From the NCBI GenBank assembly GCA_002314685.1, contig DCHB01000062.1, positions 1 through 8,382 on the forward strand: a stretch of DNA of 8,382 nt, written 5' to 3'. Shown in pieces: positions 1 through 6,207 of this stretch. Source of the DNA: Clostridiales bacterium UBA1763 (GTDB taxonomy: Bacteria; Bacillota; Clostridia; Oscillospirales; Oscillospiraceae). The notes under the pieces were generated by a model. The model saw only the letters and a list, made by a program, of their open reading frames with translations. It had not been told where the DNA came from and ran no database searches. A program made the translations under genes and the position numbers. How positions within the stretch are numbered: position 1 is the first letter of the stretch; every line of letters starts with the position of its first letter.

Positions 1-694
1 AGCCGATATTGTAGCAGTGCTCAATCACAGCACCGTCGCAGGCGAAGCCCGCAATACCGCCCACATAGCCGTCGGCAGTCATCTCAACCGTGCTGAAGCA
101 GTTTGCTATCTCCGCGCCCTCAGCGTATCCGACAAGACCGCCGCAGTATTTGCCGCTGTCACCGTTGACAGTGCCCGCGACGTAGCTCTCGCTGAGAGAG
201 CCGCCCTGCATATTGCCGACAATCGCGCCGATTACGTCATAGCCGTCGGCGTCAATATTCACATCATCAAGAGCAACGCCCGAAATAACAGCGCCGTCAG
301 TCTCGCCGAAGAGACCGAAGCAGCCCTTGCCCTCGTCAGCGCTGAGACCTGCGAGCTTCTTTCCGTTTCCGTCAAAGCTTCCGCAGAAGGGGTGCTTCGC
401 GGTGCCTATGGGGGTCCATGCCTCGCTAAGGCTTATGTCGGATGTGAGAACGTAATAAGCCTCGGCATATTTCTCGCCGCCCTCGTTCACAAGTGTCGCC
501 AATAGGCGGAGACTGTCCTCTCCGTCAATTTCAAAGGGTTGTTCTTCGGTGCCGAGACCGTTAAATGTCCCCTCCGACATCTGTGCTGAATTCGCGACAA
601 GCCCGTCGCCGTTGACTCCCTCTGCAATTACGGCAGTGGGCATCATTGTCAGCAGCATAATAGCTGCCAGCAGAGTTGCAAGCACTCTTTTCAT
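1..694 (-). CDS. Secreted GLUG-repeat protein, N-terminal part (runs off left edge)
   Basis: The first 231 residues of a longer protein are visible; the 3' end lies outside the window. Residues 1-25 form a signal peptide: basic MKR, a hydrophobic core, and likely cleavage after the Ala of VIAEG. Residues 46-115 match the usual lead-in of GLUG proteins: a GLGTEEQPFEI segment, a SLRLLATLVNEG helix, then LTSDISLS, WTPIG and FDGNGKKLAGL. GLUG-like repeats of about 26-28 residues follow: GLFGETDGAVISG (from 128), GAIVGNMQGGSLSES (from 156), GGLVGYAEGAEIANC (from 185) and GGIAGFACDGAVIEHC (from 212). Such repeats are expected to build a beta-helix in a cell-surface or secreted protein; the ligand is unknown. 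The start is fixed by AGGAG 8 bases upstream of the ATG and by a promoter at 746-774. Later domains, such as SLH, a sortase signal or Ig-like repeats, cannot be seen. Identity of the repeat family is fairly secure; function is not. Confidence 0.85.
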   Translation of the reverse strand, partial: MKRVLATLLAAIMLLTMMPTAVIAEGVNGDGLVANSAQMSEGTFNGLGTEEQPFEIDGEDSLRLLATLVNEGGEKYAEAYYVLTSDISLSEAWTPIGTAKHPFCGSFDGNGKKLAGLSADEGKGCFGLFGETDGAVISGVALDDVNIDADGYDVIGAIVGNMQGGSLSESYVAGTVNGDSGKYCGGLVGYAEGAEIANCFSTVEMTADGYVGGIAGFACDGAVIEHCYNIG

Positions 695-745
695 GGTTTC
701 TGCTCCTTCCTTATTATTATCTTACATTTTATTAAGTTTTGTTTT

Positions 746-774
746 AATTTAGCATAATTATTATAGTTTGTCTA
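746..774 (-). promoter_or_regulatory. Sigma-A promoter, extended -10, for the GLUG gene
   Basis: Read on the minus strand, TAGACA (769-774, 5/6 match to the -35 consensus) is separated by 17 bases from TAAATT (746-751). The -10 is preceded by TG one base away (TGC at 752-754), giving an extended -10. Expected transcription start is near 739, leaving a leader of about 45 nt that contains the AGGAG site. This is inferred from sequence match only. Confidence 0.6.
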
Positions 775-914
775 TCCTTTGAATAAGTGATTTTATTAAC
801 AAATCCGACGATAATTATATTCGGTTGGCGAAAAGAATATTTGCCTTGCCGCCGAGTTCGGAACGATACCTTCAAGCACAGCAGTCTTGTTGTCCGAAGA
901 ATACTATTTCACGA

Positions 915-943
915 TTGACGATTACAAACATCGTTTGTATAAT
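915..943 (+). promoter_or_regulatory. Sigma-A promoter of the hydrolase-symporter operon
   Basis: TTGACG (915-920, 5/6) is followed after exactly 17 bases by TATAAT (938-943, 6/6). Expected start of transcription is near 950, about 34 nt before the hydrolase ATG, and the leader carries GGAGG at 971-975. The spacer contains a perfect palindrome, annotated separately, so the promoter is probably repressible. Confidence 0.7.
923..939. promoter_or_regulatory. Palindromic operator candidate between -35 and -10
   Basis: TACAAAC (923-929) and GTTTGTA (933-939) are perfect 7-base inverted arms around the centre ATC. The palindrome fills the promoter spacer and covers the first two bases of the -10 box. 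A protein bound here would block RNA polymerase, as for many LacI- or TetR-type repressors. No candidate regulator for this operon is encoded in the window. As RNA it would be only a small hairpin and lies upstream of the expected transcript start, so a DNA site is the better reading. Confidence 0.5.
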
Positions 944-983
944 GTGATTACTGCATTTTAATAAGCAATCGGAGGTCGGGCAA

Positions 984-1961
984 ATGACTGAAATTAAGGA
1001 AAAAATACTTCTCGGCGGATTCCCGCAAAAGATACACATAAAAACGCTCGATGAGAACAATCCCGTGCTGCTGTTTTTGCACGGCGGTCCCGGAGTGTGC
1101 AACCGCCACAATATTTTTGCCGAGCACTCGGATTTGCTGGATACCTTCACTGTCGCAACATGGGACCAGCGGGGAAGCGGCGGCTCCTATAAGGGGCTTG
1201 ACACCGCGACCCTCACCGTTGAGCAAATGGTGGAGGATGCAAACGAGCTTGTTTTGTGGCTATGCCGCCGCTTTGGGAAGGACAAAATCTTCGTCATCGG
1301 CGGAAGCTGGGGCTCAGAGCTCGGCACCTATCTTTCCAAAAAGCACCCCGAGCGCATTGCCGCCTTTGTGGGCTTCGGGCAGGTTGTGGACGGCGCACTG
1401 AACGAGCAGCTCAGCTGGGAGTTCTGCATGGAGGAAGCAAAAAAGGCAAACGACACGAAGTCAATCGCTACCCTCGAAAAATGCGGACCTCCCGTCATGG
1501 GCATATACAAGGGCGGCAACTACGACGGCATGATGCTTCAGCGCGAGGTCATGATGAAGTACGGCGGCTACTCCCCAAACGAGAAAAAGCGCGGCTATCT
1601 CTCCTCCACGGTTATCCCCATGCTGACGGCGGGAGAATACAACCTTTCCGACCTGTACGGTCTTGTGAAGGGGCACCGCATCGTGCTTGAGACGATGTGG
1701 CCCGAGTGCGGACGCACAAACTTTAACGAAACCTGCACCGAGTTTGAAATGCCATTTTACATCTTCGACGGCAGACTTGACAAAAACACGCCCTCAGACC
1801 TCGTGGAGGGCTGGTACAATAAAATCAAAGCCCCCGACAAACGCCTTGTGTGGTTTGAAAATTCGGGGCACAATCCCATGAACGACGAGGGTGAGCGTTT
1901 CAAGCGCCTTCTGCGCGATATGCTGATGAAAGTTAAGAACAGAGAGGACTGCGTAATATGA
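984..1961 (+). CDS. Alpha/beta hydrolase, prolyl iminopeptidase (S33)-like
   Basis: A 325-residue cytoplasmic protein with no signal peptide or membrane segment. It shows the S33 peptidase signatures: the oxyanion motif HGGPG at 33-37, WDQRGSGGS at 60-68, and the nucleophile elbow GGSWGS at 106-111 with Ser108 as the likely nucleophile. The acid is probably Asp266 in DGRLDKNTP (262-270), and the base His296 in NSGHNP. The region at about 135-240 is the variable cap that sets specificity. Prolyl iminopeptidases release N-terminal proline from small peptides, but many relatives with these motifs are esterases or amidases, so the substrate is not assigned. The start is supported by GGAGG at 971-975, 8 bases before the ATG. 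Its stop overlaps the start of the symporter gene by 4 bases, so the two are almost certainly cotranscribed and translationally coupled. This suggests the enzyme acts on what the transporter imports. Confidence 0.85.
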   Translation: MTEIKEKILLGGFPQKIHIKTLDENNPVLLFLHGGPGVCNRHNIFAEHSDLLDTFTVATWDQRGSGGSYKGLDTATLTVEQMVEDANELVLWLCRRFGKDKIFVIGGSWGSELGTYLSKKHPERIAAFVGFGQVVDGALNEQLSWEFCMEEAKKANDTKSIATLEKCGPPVMGIYKGGNYDGMMLQREVMMKYGGYSPNEKKRGYLSSTVIPMLTAGEYNLSDLYGLVKGHRIVLETMWPECGRTNFNETCTEFEMPFYIFDGRLDKNTPSDLVEGWYNKIKAPDKRLVWFENSGHNPMNDEGERFKRLLRDMLMKVKNREDCVI

Positions 1962-3325
1962 CAAAAGAGAAACTTAGACTACCCGAAAAGCTGGGCTTCG
2001 GCAGCTTTTCCGCCGCATCTAACATCGTCTATCAGTTCAAAAGCCTTTACTATCTCTTCTTCCTCACCAATGTGCTGAGAATACCCATGGCAACCGCGGG
2101 TACAATACTGTCCCTCGGCATCGTGTGGGACGCTGTCAACGACCCGCTTGTGGGCTATTTTGCGGTAAATCACCGCTTCAAAAACGGCGAGCGCGTGCGA
2201 CCGTTTGCGCTATACAGTGCCGTGCCGTGGGCAGTTACCGTTGTGCTCATATTCACAAATTTCCACGCCTCGCAGACCGTGACGATAATTATTGCGGCAC
2301 TGGGCTATTTTCTGTTTGAGCTTTTATACACAGCTACGGACATCCCCTACAACTGCATGGCGGGACTTGCCACAAATGTCGATTCGGAGCGCCGTTCAAT
2401 CAATGTGCATAGAAATATAGGAAGCTGTGTCGGTACCGCGATCGGCGCCGTCGCCTGCTTCCCTCTGCTCAATCTCTTCGGTGCGCTGGACGATAACGGA
2501 AACCTCGACCCCGCAAGCGGAAGCCGCGGCTTTTTCCTTACTGCCTGCGTCATGGCGGCGGTTTGCATAGTCGGCTGTCTCATACACTATTTCACCACAA
2601 AGGAGCGCGTAGCGTCCCAAAACGCGGAAGAGGAGCACGTTGGAATGCTCCACATCTTCAAAGTGCTGTATAGCTACCGTCCCTTCGTGCTGAACACGCT
2701 TTATATCCTCTTCTACGGCATTATCAATCTCTCCCTGCTCACCTGTCTTACCTACTACTGCACCTATGTTTTGGGCTCATCCGACGATGTCACCCTTATC
2801 GAGGCGGCGTATCTCATAGCATCCCTTGTGACAACGCTGTTTGTGTCGAAAATTGACTCAAAGCTCGGACGCAAAAAGACCATGCTTTTGGGTGGCATAT
2901 TTTTCGTTTTCGGCAAGCTATGGTTTATTCTCAACCCGTTTTCGCTTGCGGCACTCTACACAAACTGCATCACAACGGGTGTTGCCGTTGCCATAACCTT
3001 TGTCATGTTCAATACCAACCGCAACAACCTCTCCGACCTTGTGGAGTGGCGCGAGGGCAGACGCTATGACGGTATGATAGGCACGGCGGACAACCTCTCC
3101 ACCAAGCTCGGCGAGGCACTCGCGGCAAAGCTCCTCACGGGGGCGCTTGCAAGGGCGGGATATAACGCCGACCTTGCGGTACAGCCGGATTCCGCCGTGA
3201 ACGCGATAAACGCGATGCTCGGCTGGGTGCCCGCGGTTTTCGGTATCGGAATTATCGTGACCGTGCTGTTTTTGAATATCGACATAGAGCTGGATAAAAT
3301 GCACTCCGAAACCATAACAGAATAA
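1958..3325 (+). CDS. GPH-family (MelB-type) MFS cation:sugar symporter
   Basis: A 455-residue, 12-helix membrane protein of the glycoside-pentoside-hexuronide:cation symporter family; the length is typical. The N-terminal half has the family motif WDAVNDPLVGY at 57-67. Its Asp58 and Asp62 correspond to the MelB Na+-site aspartates 55 and 59. TDIPYN at 127-132 matches the MelB helix containing Asp124. RPFVLN at 241-246 and the SKIDSKLGRKKTML loop at 297-310 fit the central and inter-helix regions. The motif EWREGRRYDGMIGTADNL near 363-380, ahead of helix 11, is also characteristic. The stretch aligned with MelB Lys18-Asp19, the sugar-binding end of helix I, reads SFSAASN here, so melibiose itself is an unlikely substrate; that alignment was made from memory. 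The start overlaps the hydrolase stop (ATGA), with GAGAGG about 10 bases upstream. Substrate could be a glycoside, a hexuronide or a non-sugar compound. Confidence 0.88.
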   Translation: MTKEKLRLPEKLGFGSFSAASNIVYQFKSLYYLFFLTNVLRIPMATAGTILSLGIVWDAVNDPLVGYFAVNHRFKNGERVRPFALYSAVPWAVTVVLIFTNFHASQTVTIIIAALGYFLFELLYTATDIPYNCMAGLATNVDSERRSINVHRNIGSCVGTAIGAVACFPLLNLFGALDDNGNLDPASGSRGFFLTACVMAAVCIVGCLIHYFTTKERVASQNAEEEHVGMLHIFKVLYSYRPFVLNTLYILFYGIINLSLLTCLTYYCTYVLGSSDDVTLIEAAYLIASLVTTLFVSKIDSKLGRKKTMLLGGIFFVFGKLWFILNPFSLAALYTNCITTGVAVAITFVMFNTNRNNLSDLVEWREGRRYDGMIGTADNLSTKLGEALAAKLLTGALARAGYNADLAVQPDSAVNAINAMLGWVPAVFGIGIIVTVLFLNIDIELDKMHSETITE

Positions 3326-3343
3326 ACGTGACAGCGGCAAAGC

Positions 3344-3388
3344 AAAAACCCCGATGCAGAATTTCTGCATCGGGGTCTGTTTCTGTCC
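3344..3388. terminator. Bidirectional rho-independent terminator between convergent genes
   Basis: CCCCGATGCAGAA (3349-3361) pairs perfectly with TTCTGCATCGGGG (3363-3375). On the minus strand the hairpin is followed by five T residues (A5 at 3344-3348 on the plus strand), a good terminator for the small minus-strand gene. On the plus strand the tail TCTGTTTCTG is weaker but should still serve the symporter operon, which ends 23 bases before the stem. Confidence 0.85.
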
Positions 3389-3389
3389 G

Positions 3390-3632
3390 TCACGCCTCGG
3401 AGGGGTTATCCTTCCCTGAGTCCGCCCATTCAATCAATCGCTTATGCCTCTCCTTAAAGTGCTTTACCGTTTCTTCGGCGGCGGTCAGTGTGCCGTCGTC
3501 AAAAGCCGTGAGAGGGAAATACTCGCGTCGGCGGAACAAGAATCTGACTGCGAAAAAATCCTCGGCAATGGCTAATATATATCCCCTGCCGTGCTTCGGG
3601 TGCTTCACCCACATCATTTGATTTTCGTTCAT
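3390..3632 (-). CDS. Small UvrD-tudor-like protein
   Basis: An 80-residue protein starting MNENQMMWVKHPKHGRG. An in-frame ATG six codons upstream (3650) has no ribosome binding site. The ATG at 3632 has GGAAG 7 bases before it, so I chose the shorter form. Residues 8-50 (WVKHPKHGRGYILA, then FAVRFLFRRREYFPLTAF) follow the pattern V-x-H-x-x-x-G-x-G-x-I, V-x-F, F-x-x-x-F. This pattern is known from the Tudor-like beta-barrel at the C terminus of UvrD/PcrA helicases and from stand-alone small Firmicute proteins. The C-terminal third is a charged helix (AAEETVKHFKERHKRL). A nucleic-acid- or RNA-polymerase-binding role would be a guess from that fold. It is a single-gene unit with a consensus promoter upstream and a terminator directly downstream, which argues that it is real. 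The fold assignment comes from a short motif only. Confidence 0.7.
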   Translation of the reverse strand: MNENQMMWVKHPKHGRGYILAIAEDFFAVRFLFRRREYFPLTAFDDGTLTAAEETVKHFKERHKRLIEWADSGKDNPSEA

Positions 3633-3716
3633 GGCAAAACTTCCTTTCATAATCTGTTCGCTTGGTGCTTTTTGTGTGCGGTTTTCATGGTCCGTGCGAG
3701 GAGAGCGAGGTTTTAC

Positions 3717-3745
3717 AATCTACCACAGGACAACTGCCTTGTCAA
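3717..3745 (-). promoter_or_regulatory. Sigma-A promoter of the small tudor-like gene
   Basis: On the minus strand TTGACA (3740-3745, 6/6) is followed after 17 bases by TAGATT (3717-3722, 4/6). The expected start near 3710 leaves a leader of about 78 nt to the ATG at 3632, in which I see no clear riboswitch or attenuator. The promoter lies about 115 bases beyond the stop of the Crp/Fnr gene, so the small gene need not depend on that transcript. I see no convincing terminator between the two genes. Confidence 0.65.
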
Positions 3746-3859
3746 GCGGTTTTTCTCCCCATATACAGACCTTGTAAATTTCGCGCACGGGCACACGGCT
3801 GTGCAGATTATCATAAGGAAACCGAAAATGCCGCCATCCGCAAATCACGGTGCAAATAA

Positions 3860-4540
3860 TCAGCTGGAGCTGTGCTGATTTCTCAGCAGGACGAAGTGAT
3901 TTCGGCTGAACTCAAGCATACCTTCGTCGCGCATTTTGCTCAGCTCATTGGATAGGGCGCTGCGGTCAACGGAGAGATAGTCCGCTAGCTGCTGGCGGTT
4001 TAAGGGAATTGTAAATTCCTCGCTGCCCGTCCGCGAATACTGCGCGGTGAGATAGGTAGTCAGCTTGTCGCGAATTGTGCGCTGTGACATAAAGTCGATT
4101 TTTTGCATCAGCAATCCGTTCCTCTGTGACAGACTGCATACCAAATTTCTTATCAGTGCAGTGTGGCAGGCACAGCCCTCGGGACATCCCGTTAAAATGC
4201 GTGCGGCATCGAAAAACAGAACTGCACTGCTCTCTCCCGCCACCACATCGTAGGGCAAAGGCTCGCTCTGTGACAGTGCATAAGCACCTCCGAAAACCTC
4301 ACCCGCAGTGATATGATTGATGATTATTCTGTTGCCCCAATAGCCGTCCTTCTGCATAAACAGCGAGCCCTCGCAGAGCACGGCAAGGCTTTTAATTTGC
4401 TCCCCCGCCTGATAGATATAATCCCCCTTGCGGTAGCTTTTGACCTTAAAGCGGAAGCAGTTCAGCATATTCTCAATATCTGTGAGATTTATACCCGCAA
4501 AAAGCTTTGTTTTATTCAAAATTTGTACATAATCCACCAC
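3860..4540 (-). CDS. Crp/Fnr-family transcriptional regulator
   Basis: A protein of 226 residues from GTG at 4540 (225 from the adjacent GTG at 4537). A cNMP-binding-type beta-barrel spans about 12-115: LFAGINLTDIENML, YRKGDYIYQAGE, LCEGSLFMQ, ITAGEVFGG. A dimerisation helix covers about 127-165. The winged HTH at 176-218 has the signature IPLNRQQLADYLSVDRSALS and ELSKMRDEGML, so it is a CRP-like DNA binder. The upstream in-frame ATG at 4606 is rejected because its codon lies in the -35 box of this gene's own promoter; GGTGA just before the GTG pair serves as ribosome binding site. Residues 119-135 carry four cysteines (119, 123, 125, 135) plus His126, around the start of the long helix. This is unlike the N-terminal Fe-S site of FNR and could be a redox, haem or metal sensor. 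It is divergent from nrfA, so control of nitrite reduction in response to nitrite, NO or redox state is the natural inference. Confidence 0.87.
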   Translation of the reverse strand: MVDYVQILNKTKLFAGINLTDIENMLNCFRFKVKSYRKGDYIYQAGEQIKSLAVLCEGSLFMQKDGYWGNRIIINHITAGEVFGGAYALSQSEPLPYDVVAGESSAVLFFDAARILTGCPEGCACHTALIRNLVCSLSQRNGLLMQKIDFMSQRTIRDKLTTYLTAQYSRTGSEEFTIPLNRQQLADYLSVDRSALSNELSKMRDEGMLEFSRNHFVLLRNQHSSS

Positions 4541-4555
4541 AATCACCCGCCGTTC

Positions 4556-4584
4556 GTTGTAAAAACAACAGATTTTTTTACAAC
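4556..4584. promoter_or_regulatory. Inverted-repeat operator(s) for the Crp/Fnr regulator
   Basis: GTTGT (4556-4560), four bases, then ACAAC (4565-4569) has the 5-N4-5 geometry of FNR/CRP-type half-sites. A third half-site, ACAAC at 4580-4584, makes a longer perfect pair: GTTGTAAAAA (4556-4565) with TTTTTACAAC (4575-4584). The cluster sits just inside the transcript start and -10 edge of the regulator's promoter, and in the -35 position of the nrfA promoter. The sequences show inverted symmetry directly; assignment to this regulator is inferred from position and geometry. Confidence 0.6.
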
Positions 4585-4611
4585 TATAATATAAAATCAT
4601 TATCATGTCAA
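4583..4611 (-). promoter_or_regulatory. Sigma-A promoter of the Crp/Fnr gene
   Basis: On the minus strand TTGACA (4606-4611, 6/6) is separated by exactly 17 bases from TATAGT (4583-4588, 5/6). Transcription should start near 4576, leaving about 36 nt to the GTG start. The inverted repeats at 4556-4584 cover the start point and the -10 edge, consistent with autorepression. Confidence 0.7.
4585..4597 (+). promoter_or_regulatory. nrfA promoter: -10 element without a -35
   Basis: TATAAT at 4585-4590 is a perfect -10 for plus-strand transcription, and overlapping alternatives TATAAA (4590-4595) and TAAAAT (4592-4597) follow. The bases 16-18 upstream are A/C-rich and match no -35 box, while Crp/Fnr-like half-sites lie at that place. 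That is the usual look of an activator-dependent promoter. With TAAAAT as -10 the 5-N4-5 site would be centred near -41.5, as in class II CRP/FNR activation; with TATAAT it would lie near -34. Confidence 0.45.
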
Positions 4612-4640
4612 ACTATATGTTGACGGAAGGTTGGTGCATT

Positions 4641-6194
4641 ATGGATACGAAGAAGAAACTGAAAATAAGTGATATTGTCGGTATTTGCTGCGGCGTTTTT
4701 TTAGTCCTCGTGCTGATACTCGACTGTATGCTTAGCGGCACCGGCGCACGTGCAGGTCTTTCTAACAGCAAGCTGCCCGACGGCGCACAGGTGCTATACG
4801 GCTCTGCCGAGGGACGAAACGGTCCCGTGGAGGTAAAGGTCGTTGCCGACGCAAACGGCATATATCAAATTAAGGTTGTGGAGCATTCCGAAACTAAAAG
4901 CATCGGAACGGTTGCCGCAAAAGTAATTCCCGAGAGAATTTACGAGGAGCAGAGGCTTGCCGTTGATGCCTGCTCAGGCGCAACAATCACCTCTGAGGCA
5001 ATTAAAGAGGCTGTTGCGAATGCCCTCACCACGGGTGGCTTAGACCCCTACAAGTTCGGTCTTATCGCCGCAAACGAGGTTGCAAACAAGGTTAATATCG
5101 GCACAAAGGTTACGCTCATATCCGCATCTGACTGGGAAGAGCAGTACCCCGAAATCTACGCCAGCTATATGGCGGATGAAGAGAACGGTGAGTTAACCGA
5201 CTATCTCGAAGATTACCCCATGCTCAAGGTGCTCTACGAGGGCTTCGGCTTTGCTAAGGACTATAAGAGCGCACGAGGCCATTTCTACGCCGTGACGGAT
5301 ATCACCAATACAGGCCGTCCCCACGCTCTTGCAAACTGCTTCACCTGCAAGACTCCCGATTTCACCGTAATGACCAACGAGATGGGCGACGCCGCCTACT
5401 CTCTGACCTTTGAGGATGTCATGCAGAGTGTCAACTCGGCAATCAGCTGCTACAACTGCCATGCAAATGACCCCACAAGCATCACTGTAACCCACAACTA
5501 TCTCACCGAGGCTATGGGCGATGACTTTGAGAATGTTGATGCGGCAACTCTGTCCTGCGGTCAGTGCCATGTTGAGTACTATTTCGCAGGGGATACCAAG
5601 GCAACCACTCTGCCCTATACAAGCCTCTCCACCATGAACCCCTTCAGTATGCTCGCATTCTACAACGAGAACGGTTTTTCGGACTTCGTTAACCCCCGCA
5701 CGGGCGTTGAGCAGATCAAGGTTCAGCATCCCGAAATGGAAACCTTCTTAGGTGAGGGCAGCCAGCACCGCGGCAAGTACACCTGCGCAGACTGCCACAT
5801 GTCCGATGCCACCGATGCAAGCGGCAACACCTACAAGAGTCATCAGCTCACAAGTCCTCTGAACAACGAGGCACTTATTAAGAGCGAATGCTCTGCCTGC
5901 CATGATAACCTCGTAGCAGAGGTCAAGGCACTTCAGGCGGGCGTTGAAAAGCGCACCAACGAGGTTGGCGAAATGCTCGTTGAGCTCACCGAAAAGCTGG
6001 CAGTCGTCGTAGCTGACGGCAGCATGAGCGATGCAGAGCTCAAGGAAATCCGTTCTCTCGCAAGAGATGCTCAGTTCTACTGGGACTTTGTCTTTGTTGA
6101 GAACAGCGAGGGCGCACATAACTCCACCCTAACCTACCAGTGTCTTGATAAGGCGGAAGAGCTGGCGATTCAGGCGCTGGAGCTTCTCGGATAA
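4641..6194 (+). CDS. nrfA: Membrane-anchored FMN-binding domain fused to pentahaem nitrite reductase NrfA
   Basis: A 517-residue protein that should reduce nitrite to ammonium outside the membrane. Residues 12-33 form an uncleaved-looking anchor with no valid lipobox. Residues 57-132 are an FMN-binding domain ending in DACSGATITS (109-118); by the ApbE rule Thr115 would carry covalent FMN. The rest is NrfA: the catalytic haem with lysine ligand CFTCK (233-237), then CYNCH (270), CGQCH (306), CADCH (382) and CSACH (417). Arg226, Tyr313 and His363 match the active-site Arg106, Tyr216 and His264 of E. coli NrfA. Glu312, Lys360 and Gln362 match its calcium site, and His401 and His493 match distal haem ligands. 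Alignment to E. coli was done from memory. I chose ATG 4641 because GGAAGG lies 10 bases upstream and the ATG at 4605 falls at the likely transcript start. Typical NrfA lacks the flavin domain and pairs with NrfH, which is absent here. It is followed by cytochrome c synthase genes. Confidence 0.93.
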   Translation: MDTKKKLKISDIVGICCGVFLVLVLILDCMLSGTGARAGLSNSKLPDGAQVLYGSAEGRNGPVEVKVVADANGIYQIKVVEHSETKSIGTVAAKVIPERIYEEQRLAVDACSGATITSEAIKEAVANALTTGGLDPYKFGLIAANEVANKVNIGTKVTLISASDWEEQYPEIYASYMADEENGELTDYLEDYPMLKVLYEGFGFAKDYKSARGHFYAVTDITNTGRPHALANCFTCKTPDFTVMTNEMGDAAYSLTFEDVMQSVNSAISCYNCHANDPTSITVTHNYLTEAMGDDFENVDAATLSCGQCHVEYYFAGDTKATTLPYTSLSTMNPFSMLAFYNENGFSDFVNPRTGVEQIKVQHPEMETFLGEGSQHRGKYTCADCHMSDATDASGNTYKSHQLTSPLNNEALIKSECSACHDNLVAEVKALQAGVEKRTNEVGEMLVELTEKLAVVVADGSMSDAELKEIRSLARDAQFYWDFVFVENSEGAHNSTLTYQCLDKAEELAIQALELLG

Positions 6195-6207
6195 TCTGCA
6201 ACAATCT

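Larger units (their letters stand above)
815..961 (+). pseudogene. Possible 3' remnant of a lost gene
   Basis: This frame stays open for 48 codons from just after a TAA at 812-814 to a TAA at 959-961, and it has no ATG or GTG start. The translation has a protein-like composition, including segments LAAEFGTIPSSTAVLLSEE and YYFTIDDYKHRLYNV, rather than the arginine- and cysteine-rich look of a shadow frame. It ends 22 bases before the hydrolase start, the spacing expected for an upstream operon partner. Upstream the frame is closed and AT-rich, so if it is coding it is a truncated fragment. I recognise no family. A minus-strand reading of the same stretch is also open, which lowers confidence, and a promoter overlaps its 3' end. 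Confidence 0.25.

Noticed and set aside
17..505. Plus-strand open frame of 162 codons
   Set aside because: It is the shadow of the minus-strand GLUG gene, which has a signal peptide, ribosome binding site, promoter and recognisable repeats in its own frame.
782..900. Minus-strand open reading through the divergent intergenic region, ending near 782
   Set aside because: It has no start codon or ribosome binding site and competes with the plus-strand reading, which has operon-like spacing to the hydrolase.
3785..3804. GCACGGGCACAC repeated at 3785-3796 and 8329-8340, the first also part of a GCACA/TGTGC hairpin
   Set aside because: Only two copies of 12 bases with little shared flank in a GC-richer patch; neither is followed by a T-tract, so I cannot call a repeat family or a terminator.
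4541..4606. Longer Crp/Fnr N terminus from ATG 4606
   Set aside because: The extension would be encoded by the regulator's own -35/-10 promoter and is rich in Cys, Tyr and Ile unlike the family; GTG 4540 or 4537 fits the usual N terminus.
4605..4640. Upstream ATG giving nrfA a 12-residue longer N terminus
   Set aside because: No ribosome binding site precedes it, and it lies at or before the expected transcript start; ATG 4641 has GGAAGG upstream and begins with the basic residues expected before an anchor helix.
5193..6119. Two long minus-strand open frames of 178 and 123 codons under nrfA
   Set aside because: nrfA on the plus strand has five haem motifs and family-wide conservation; the opposite frames are by-products of its codon use.
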